Translations under genes and position numbers: made by a program
Origin: Kitasatospora sp. MAP12-44
GTDB taxonomy: Bacteria; Actinomycetota; Actinomycetes; Streptomycetales; Streptomycetaceae
Assembly (NCBI RefSeq): GCF_029892095.1
Contig: NZ_JARZAE010000004.1
Coordinates: 186,001 to 250,000, forward strand
Direction: 5' to 3'
Length of the DNA: 64,000 bases
The notes under the pieces: model-generated
Seen by the model: the letters and a program-made list of their open reading frames with translations, nothing else
What the model was told of the DNA's origin: nothing
Databases searched by the model: none
Part shown: one piece after another, positions 59,270 to 64,000 of the stretch
Layout: each line of letters starts with the position of its first letter
How positions within the stretch are numbered: position 1 is the stretch's first letter

Positions 59270-59300
59270 GCCATTCCCGGGCACTTCGCCCGGGAATGGC
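59270..59300. other. Perfect hairpin in a divergent intergenic region
   Basis: 13-bp stem GCCATTCCCGGGC with loop ACTTC in the 553-base gap between the divergent DeoR and AfsR-like genes. Neither gene ends here, so it is not an obvious terminator; a regulatory or remnant structure is possible. Confidence 0.6.
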
Positions 59301-59457
59301 TGCCGGACTGCCGGGTTCTGCCCTGGTCAGGGCGCGTTGATCGAACACGGTCACGGGGCTTGACCCGGATGTCGGCCACCGGCACACTCGGACCCCGATG
59401 GTGACCCCGGAGACACTGCGGAGCTGTGTCCGGGAGCGGTCGGCAGACCCATGCCCA

Positions 59458-59505
59458 TGTCGCAATGCCCCTGTCGCAATGCCCATATCGCATGCCCTTG
59501 TCGCA
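59458..59505 (+). repeat. Tandem TGTCGCA repeats upstream of the AfsR-like gene
   Basis: TGTCGCA occurs at 59458, 59472 and 59499, with TATCGCA at 59486; the units are spaced 14, 14 and 13 bases and share TGTCGCAATGCCC. They lie about 100 bases before the regulator start and could be binding sites for it or another SARP. Confidence 0.55.
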
Positions 59506-59606
59506 ACAACACGCACCCACACGCACTCACACGCTCCGCAGAGCGAGACAACGCCCTTACAGCTGCGCCGAGTCAGGACTCTGCTTCCTCCAAGGGAGAC
59601 ACCGTC

Positions 59607-62399
59607 ATGGAGAACGGCTGCCTGAGGGTCGAGACTCTCGGACCACTGCGCGCCTATGCCGAAGGAAGAGAGCTTCTCCTCGGCTCACCGAAGCAGCGCG
59701 CGGTGTTCGCCGTTCTCGCGCTGAGGACCAACAGCCTCGTCTCGCGTGACGATCTGATCGACTGCATCTGGGGCGAGTCGCCCCCGGCCACCGCGGCCGG
59801 CAGCCTGCACACCTATGTGTCCGGCCTTCGCCGAGCGCTGGCCGGTCTGGGCGAGCCGCTGATCAGTTCGGGATCGGGCTATGCGCTCCAACTCGACCCC
59901 GGGCAGCTGGATATCAGAGCAGTCGAGCGGCTGGCAGCGCGGGCTCGGACCAGCCGGGCCCAGCAGGACCCGGCCGCTGCGGTCACCGCCTTCGACGAGG
60001 CACTGGTCCGCTGGCACCCGGGCTCCGCGCTCAGCGGCCTGCCGGGTCCGTTCGCCGCCGAGCACCGCACCTGGGTGTCGGACCTGCGGTTGCGCCTGCT
60101 GCTGGAGCGTGCCGAGCTTCTCCTGGAGCTCAACCAACCGACCACGGTGGCTGACCAGTTGAGAGGTCTTCTGCCGGACAACCCCTACCACGAGCGGTTG
60201 CGCGCCCTCCTGATGACGGCGCTGCGCCACAGCGGCCGGACGGCCGATGCGCTCACGCAGTACCACGACCTGCGCAAGCTGCTCACCGAGGATCTGGGGA
60301 TCGACCCGTCGGCCGAGCTGCAAGCCCTGTACTCATCGATCCTGACCGACAACGCCGGGCCGCGCGACCGCCTGCCCCGCCGGGACGTCGCCCCGGCCGG
60401 CGCAGCTCCCGTCCGGCCGGCGCAACTTCCCCGCGGCGTCGGCGGCTTCGTGGGTCGGGTCGCTCCGGTCCAGCAGGTGCTGGACGCGGCGCGCACCGCG
60501 TCGGGTGACAGCGGGGTCGACGAGGCCGGGTGCCCGCAGATCGTGATGCTCGTCGGAGTCGGCGGCGTCGGCAAGACCGCGCTGGCCGTGCACTGCGGTC
60601 ATCTGCTGGCCGCCGAATACCCCGACGGCCAGTTGTATGTGAACCTTCGCGGATTCGACCCCAAGCACCCGGCGAGTTCGGCCGTGGACGCGCTGCACCA
60701 CCTGCTCAGCTCGCTGAACCCGGGGAAGATCCCGGCGGACCAGGAGGAGCGGGTCGCGCTGTGGCGCAGCATCGTGCAGCACAAGCGCATGCTCATCGTG
60801 CTGGACAACGCCGCCTGTGCCGACCAGGTCGAGGACCTGCTGCCGGGCGGCGGTCCGTCCTTCACCGTCGTGACCAGCCGCAACCGGCTCAGCGGCCTCG
60901 CGGTCCGATACTCGGCCCGGCGGGTGACCCTGTCGCCGTTCACCGCCGAGGAATCGCTGAGCCTGCTCCGCGACTCGATCGGGAGCGCTCGGGTCGGCGC
61001 CGAACCGTCGGCGGCGCGGCAGCTCGCCGACCTGTGCGACCACCTGCCGTTGGCGTTGCGGATCGCCTCGGAGCAGGTGACCGCGGGCCCCCGGTCGCGG
61101 ATCGCCGACCTGATCACCGACCTGGAGGATGTGCGGCGTCGGCTCGATGCCCTGCAGATCCCGGACGACGAGCTGTCCTCCGTTCGCGGCGTGCTCTCCT
61201 GGTCCTACGCCAGGCTGGACGCCGCGGCGGCCCACGCGTTCCGCATGCTCGGGCTGTTCCCGGGGGTGAGCATCCGCGTCGAGGTGGCCGCCGCCCTGCT
61301 GGACGTCCCGCCGTCGGCGGCGGCGACAGCGCTGCGGAGCCTGGCTGCCCAGCATCTGGTGGAGACCGCCGGCAGCAGCTGCTGGATGCACGACCTGACC
61401 CATATCTACGCCGAGGAGGTGTCCCGCGGCGACGAGACGAGCGCGTCACGTCGAGCGGCGCTCGAGCGGGTACTCCGGTGGTACGTCCGGACCCTGACGC
61501 AGGACCACAAGGACGTGGCCTGGTGTGCGAAGGAGTGGGAGAACCTCGCTCGGCTGGTGCGCACGGCGCAGCGGATCGGCTGTCACGAGCAGGCCTGGCA
61601 GCTGGCGTACCTGCTCTTCGACTACTTCTCCGCGGCCGGGCAGGCCCGGACCTGGGTGCACACGCTCGCGATCGGGATGCGCAGCGCCGAACTGGTCCAG
61701 GACCGACGAGCCAAGGCGGTCCTGCTCAACCACCTGGGCGTGGCCAACTCGCGGCTGGGGCAGCACAGTGCCGCGCTGCGCCATCTTCGACATGGTCTGC
61801 GGCTGTTGGAGGATCCCGGCGACGACGACGCGCTGCGCGGCGCTCTGCTCGGCAGTCTGGCAGCCACGCTTCGGCAGACCAAGGACTACGCGGCCGCGCT
61901 GTCCTACGCCAGAGCGGCTCTGGACCTGACCCGCCGCGCCGGGCTGGAGCACCTCAAGGCGGGATGCCTCGACATCCTCTGCGAACTGCACGCCGAACTG
62001 GGCGAGTTCGAGGAGTCGTTGCGGTACGGGAGACCAGGCCTCACGGCGGCACGAAGCTGCCGGAACGTGCTGGTCGAGGCCAACATCCTGATCAACCTGG
62101 GCCTGGCGGAACACGGGCTGCACCACGCCGAGAAGGCAGTGCGCTACCTCCAGGACGCGCTGTCGCTGTCCGAGACCGGCGGCGACCACTACCACGAGGC
62201 CCTGGCCCTGTTCGGTCTCGCCAAGGTGCACCGCTCGGGATCGGCCCGGCAGGCGGCGCACGGCCTGGCAACCCGGGCGCTGCTGCGGCTGCGGGAGTTG
62301 GAGGCCGGGGAGGTCGCCGAGCTCACGGATTTCCTCCGTGGCCTGGATGCCGGCTCCCCACCGGTGACAGCGGAGGATTCGGTGCGCCGCGCCGGATAG
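59607..62399 (+). CDS. AfsR-like SARP-NB-ARC-TPR transcriptional regulator
   Basis: Protein of 930 residues. Residues 1-100 form an OmpR-like winged helix (RVETLGPLRAYAEG, LHTYVSGLRRAL); 100-260 is the BTAD (ALLMTALRHSGRTADAL, LGIDPSAELQ). The NB-ARC ATPase follows with P-loop VGVGGVGKTALA, LIVLDNAA (Walker B) and a DLCDHLPLALRIA block; the last 300 residues form TPR-like repeats (LLNHLGVANSRLGQHSAALRH). Such regulators bind DNA after ATP-dependent activation and phosphorylation and control secondary metabolism. ATG at 59607 follows AGGGAG. The stop codon TAG shares its TA with the MITE insertion site. Confidence 0.9.
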   Translation: MENGCLRVETLGPLRAYAEGRELLLGSPKQRAVFAVLALRTNSLVSRDDLIDCIWGESPPATAAGSLHTYVSGLRRALAGLGEPLISSGSGYALQLDPGQLDIRAVERLAARARTSRAQQDPAAAVTAFDEALVRWHPGSALSGLPGPFAAEHRTWVSDLRLRLLLERAELLLELNQPTTVADQLRGLLPDNPYHERLRALLMTALRHSGRTADALTQYHDLRKLLTEDLGIDPSAELQALYSSILTDNAGPRDRLPRRDVAPAGAAPVRPAQLPRGVGGFVGRVAPVQQVLDAARTASGDSGVDEAGCPQIVMLVGVGGVGKTALAVHCGHLLAAEYPDGQLYVNLRGFDPKHPASSAVDALHHLLSSLNPGKIPADQEERVALWRSIVQHKRMLIVLDNAACADQVEDLLPGGGPSFTVVTSRNRLSGLAVRYSARRVTLSPFTAEESLSLLRDSIGSARVGAEPSAARQLADLCDHLPLALRIASEQVTAGPRSRIADLITDLEDVRRRLDALQIPDDELSSVRGVLSWSYARLDAAAAHAFRMLGLFPGVSIRVEVAAALLDVPPSAAATALRSLAAQHLVETAGSSCWMHDLTHIYAEEVSRGDETSASRRAALERVLRWYVRTLTQDHKDVAWCAKEWENLARLVRTAQRIGCHEQAWQLAYLLFDYFSAAGQARTWVHTLAIGMRSAELVQDRRAKAVLLNHLGVANSRLGQHSAALRHLRHGLRLLEDPGDDDALRGALLGSLAATLRQTKDYAAALSYARAALDLTRRAGLEHLKAGCLDILCELHAELGEFEESLRYGRPGLTAARSCRNVLVEANILINLGLAEHGLHHAEKAVRYLQDALSLSETGGDHYHEALALFGLAKVHRSGSARQAAHGLATRALLRLRELEAGEVAELTDFLRGLDAGSPPVTAEDSVRRAG

Positions 62400-62562
62400 G
62401 GCCTGTCCGGGCGATCTTGTCGGATCAGCGCGCGGCGTTGGGCGCCCGGCTGGGCGTGCGCCCGGATCGTCCTCGTACTGGGCCGTACTTGGATGATTCG
62501 GGCGTGCGTCCAGGCGGGATGCCCGGCGTCGCGCGCCCGGCAAGATCGCCCGGACAGGCCCT
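62399..62562. mobile_element. 164-bp MITE with 21-bp perfect inverted ends and TA target duplication
   Basis: Left end GGGCCTGTCCGGGCGATCTT(G) at 62399-62419 and its exact complement at 62542-62562. TA dinucleotides flank both sides (62397-62398, 62563-62564), the target duplication seen with Tc1/mariner-IS630-type transposition. No transposase inside. It separates the convergent AfsR-like and LuxR genes and supplies the final codons and stop of the latter. Confidence 0.85.
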
Positions 62563-63114
62563 AGCCGCGCTGCGCTGGTGCTGCTGCCAGATCAGCACCG
62601 CCTCGACCCGGCTGCCCGCCCCGAGCGACCGGAAGATCCGGTTGATGTGGTTCTTCACGGTCTTCTCGCTGACGTGCAGTCGCGCGGCGATGTCGGCGTT
62701 GCGCACACCGCGGGACACCAGGGCCATCACCTCGTGCTGACGCTGCGACAGGACCGCCACCGGGCTGTCGGCGTCGGTGTCCGGCACCGCGGCCAGGTGC
62801 GGCCGGCTGTGCGGGACAGGGTGCTCGGCCGCCGGCCGGCCGGCGACCTCGACCACGCTCAGCCGGTACTCCGCGCACAGCCGGCGAGCGGCCGACCGGT
62901 CCGTGACGGCCGCACCGACCAGGCCGGCCGCGCCGGCCGCCGGTCTGACGGTGACCTCGACGTAGGGCATGCGGACGATCTCCACGGCCAGGTTCTTGCC
63001 GGCGAACACCTGCCGGATCTGGGCCAGGATGTCCGGGCTCGTGATGGCGATCCGTACGCAGGTGGGAGCGACGTAGCTGGGACTGATCGGCACGGAGGCG
63101 GCGGCAACTGTCAT
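62425..63114 (-). CDS. LuxR-family regulator with MITE-encoded C-terminal tail
   Basis: Protein of 229 residues. The HTH starts at LSQRQHEVMALVSRGVRNADI and contains VSEKTVKNHINRIFRSL, a GerE-type domain. The N-terminal half (about 110 residues) resembles a degenerate receiver (VRIAITSPDILAQIRQVF) without a clear phospho-Asp. The last 45 residues, from about RACPGDLAG on, are encoded by the inserted MITE, which also provides the stop codon. ATG at 63114. Target genes unknown. Confidence 0.82.
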   Translation of the reverse strand: MTVAAASVPISPSYVAPTCVRIAITSPDILAQIRQVFAGKNLAVEIVRMPYVEVTVRPAAGAAGLVGAAVTDRSAARRLCAEYRLSVVEVAGRPAAEHPVPHSRPHLAAVPDTDADSPVAVLSQRQHEVMALVSRGVRNADIAARLHVSEKTVKNHINRIFRSLGAGSRVEAVLIWQQHQRSAARACPGDLAGRATPGIPPGRTPESSKYGPVRGRSGRTPSRAPNAAR

Positions 63115-63138
63115 ACGCTCAGCGTGGCGGAGCCGGCT

Positions 63139-63807
63139 TCAGACCTCCTTCACGTCCGGTTCAGACGCCGGAGCAAGCTGGGCGAGCACGTCGTCCTCGG
63201 TCGGGACGTCGACGCGGTCCGCCCAGCGCAGCGTCGACACGATCATGTCGAAGAGCAGGACGACGGCCTGGACCGGCGCGGCGTCGACGTCGCCGTCGGT
63301 CAGCACGGTGAAGGTGAGCAGTCCCCACGCGCCGGGCGCGTCCGGATTGGACACGTAGTACGAGACCTGCCAGGACGGCGCCTTGCGCCGGATCCGGCCG
63401 CTGTCCACGACCGAGGCCACCCGCACCGCCGGAGCGCCACCGATCTCCAGGAAGGTCCCGCCGGCCCCCGCATCGGCCAGGATGGAGGCCAGCAGCTGTT
63501 CCGGGTCCTCCGTCCCGTCCTCGCCTTCGAGCACGGTCACCAGCATCGATCCGGGCAGCCGGATGCCGCTGAACTCCTGCAGCGGCAGCAGGACCGAGCG
63601 GGCGCTCTGCCGCGCGGCCTCGTCGGTCGCCTCGGTGAGTTCCTTGCGCAGCATCTTGCGCCACGGACCCGCCTTGTCCCGCGGCAGCGAGTCGGGCAGG
63701 TGGTGGTGGACCACGTCGTCGATGATCCGGCGGCGCAGCCTGGTGGTGTCCGCGGTGGTGGGAATCTGCACCCAGCCGTCCGGGAGGACGAGTTCGAAGT
63801 CGATCAT
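63139..63807 (-). CDS. Hypothetical protein
   Basis: Protein of 222 residues, cytosolic in appearance. Motifs seen: FELVLPDGWVQIPT at the start, RKMLRKELTEATDEAARQSA in the middle and VQAVVLLFDMIVSTLRWADRV near the end. I do not recognise the family. ATG at 63807 overlaps the stop of the gene beyond (ATGA), so it is the second gene of an operon. Confidence 0.65.
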   Translation of the reverse strand: MIDFELVLPDGWVQIPTTADTTRLRRRIIDDVVHHHLPDSLPRDKAGPWRKMLRKELTEATDEAARQSARSVLLPLQEFSGIRLPGSMLVTVLEGEDGTEDPEQLLASILADAGAGGTFLEIGGAPAVRVASVVDSGRIRRKAPSWQVSYYVSNPDAPGAWGLLTFTVLTDGDVDAAPVQAVVLLFDMIVSTLRWADRVDVPTEDDVLAQLAPASEPDVKEV

Positions 63808-64000
63808 GCCGGCCCTCCCCCGGTGGCTGCGACTTCGGTGGACGCGACTTCGGCGGCGGCGACTTCGGCGGCTGCGACGAAGCCCAGCAGGGCCGGACCC
63901 CCGTCGCTGGGAGCGCATTCGTCGGCTGTCCGGTGCATCAACTGCTCGACTCCGTTGCCGATCAAGGCCATCAGTCCCATCTCGAAGACGAGGGTGGTCA
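63804..64000 (-). CDS. 3' part of an unidentified gene (5' end outside the window)
   Basis: The minus-strand frame is open to the window edge. It contains FEMGLMALIGNGVEQLMHRTA, given as LMALIGNGVEQLMHR, and an Ala/Glu/Val-rich tail with three EVAAA/EVAST units encoded by tandem GACTTCGGCGG-type repeats. Function unknown. Confidence 0.6.
   Translation of the reverse strand, partial: TTLVFEMGLMALIGNGVEQLMHRTADECAPSDGGPALLGFVAAAEVAAAEVASTEVAATGGGPA

Noticed and set aside
60530..62740. Long second open frame within the AfsR-like gene
   Set aside because: Same strand, other phase, Arg/Gly/Pro-rich and without domains; shadow.

Overview
The window is high-GC actinomycete DNA, most likely Streptomyces or Kitasatospora. 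The signs are strong third-position GC, many GTG starts, GTGA/ATGA-coupled genes, F420-type oxidoreductases, an AfsR-like regulator and a StrR-like pathway regulator. No rRNA, tRNA or CRISPR array was seen.

Region 1 (about 0.2-36.8 kb) is a biosynthetic gene cluster that I cannot assign to a known product. Its core is an 11-gene minus-strand operon (15094 down to 3457): YrdC-like, B12-type radical SAM, stand-alone GGDEF, CX2CX2C radical SAM, enolase-superfamily, HAD-like, methyltransferase, phosphoketolase-like, LLM oxidoreductase, PhyH oxygenase and SMP-30 lactonase. Around it lie an ACP plus KASIII-like pair, a second PhyH plus LLM pair, and two divergent PhyH plus SDR modules. A decoration set follows: methyltransferase, GT2, PHP phosphatase, NodU-type carbamoyltransferase and a glycosyltransferase-like protein. 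The last block is a carrier protein, an acyl-CoA-dehydrogenase-like flavoenzyme, a class II aaRS-like amino acid:carrier protein ligase and a methyltransferase. In the middle (15.2-22 kb) are a StrR/ParB-like regulator, two stand-alone condensation-domain proteins, a 38-residue double-glycine leader peptide (predicted core SVAPMTAICG) and a C39-peptidase ABC exporter.

Four copies of one palindrome, GTTCRACCR-N11-CRGTTGAAC, stand before the four main transcription units of this cluster (2149, 15166, 25177, 32909). The spacing matches that described for StrR-family operators. I infer that the regulator at 16583-17674 drives a single regulon, which ties these otherwise scattered genes into one pathway. 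The inferred chemistry is an aminoacyl unit activated on a carrier protein and oxidised, a sugar-acid or ketose-derived part, radical methylation or rearrangement, oxygenation, glycosylation, O-carbamoylation and methylation. Whether the small peptide is part of the product, a scaffold or a separate signal is open.

Region 2 (37-52.9 kb) is chromosomal backbone and mobile debris. It holds PolX, a GNAT, a NarL-type two-component pair, a membrane protein, an MFS exporter, secreted or cytosolic alpha/beta hydrolases, a TetR-controlled SDR/DUF998 unit with two operators, a ricin-like secreted protein, and several broken genes (response regulator tail, BTAD tail, two SDR remnants). An inverted-repeat-bounded 214-bp element and an 826-bp hydrolase cassette with 27-bp inverted ends also lie here.

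Region 3 (52.9-59.1 kb) is a polyol/sugar operon: solute-binding lipoprotein, two permeases, Zn-dependent polyol dehydrogenase and PfkB kinase, with a divergently placed DeoR repressor gene upstream. Region 4 (59.1-64 kb) holds an AfsR-like SARP-NB-ARC-TPR regulator and a convergent LuxR regulator, separated by a 164-bp TA-flanked MITE that supplies the LuxR tail and stop codon. The start of an operon of unknown function closes the window.
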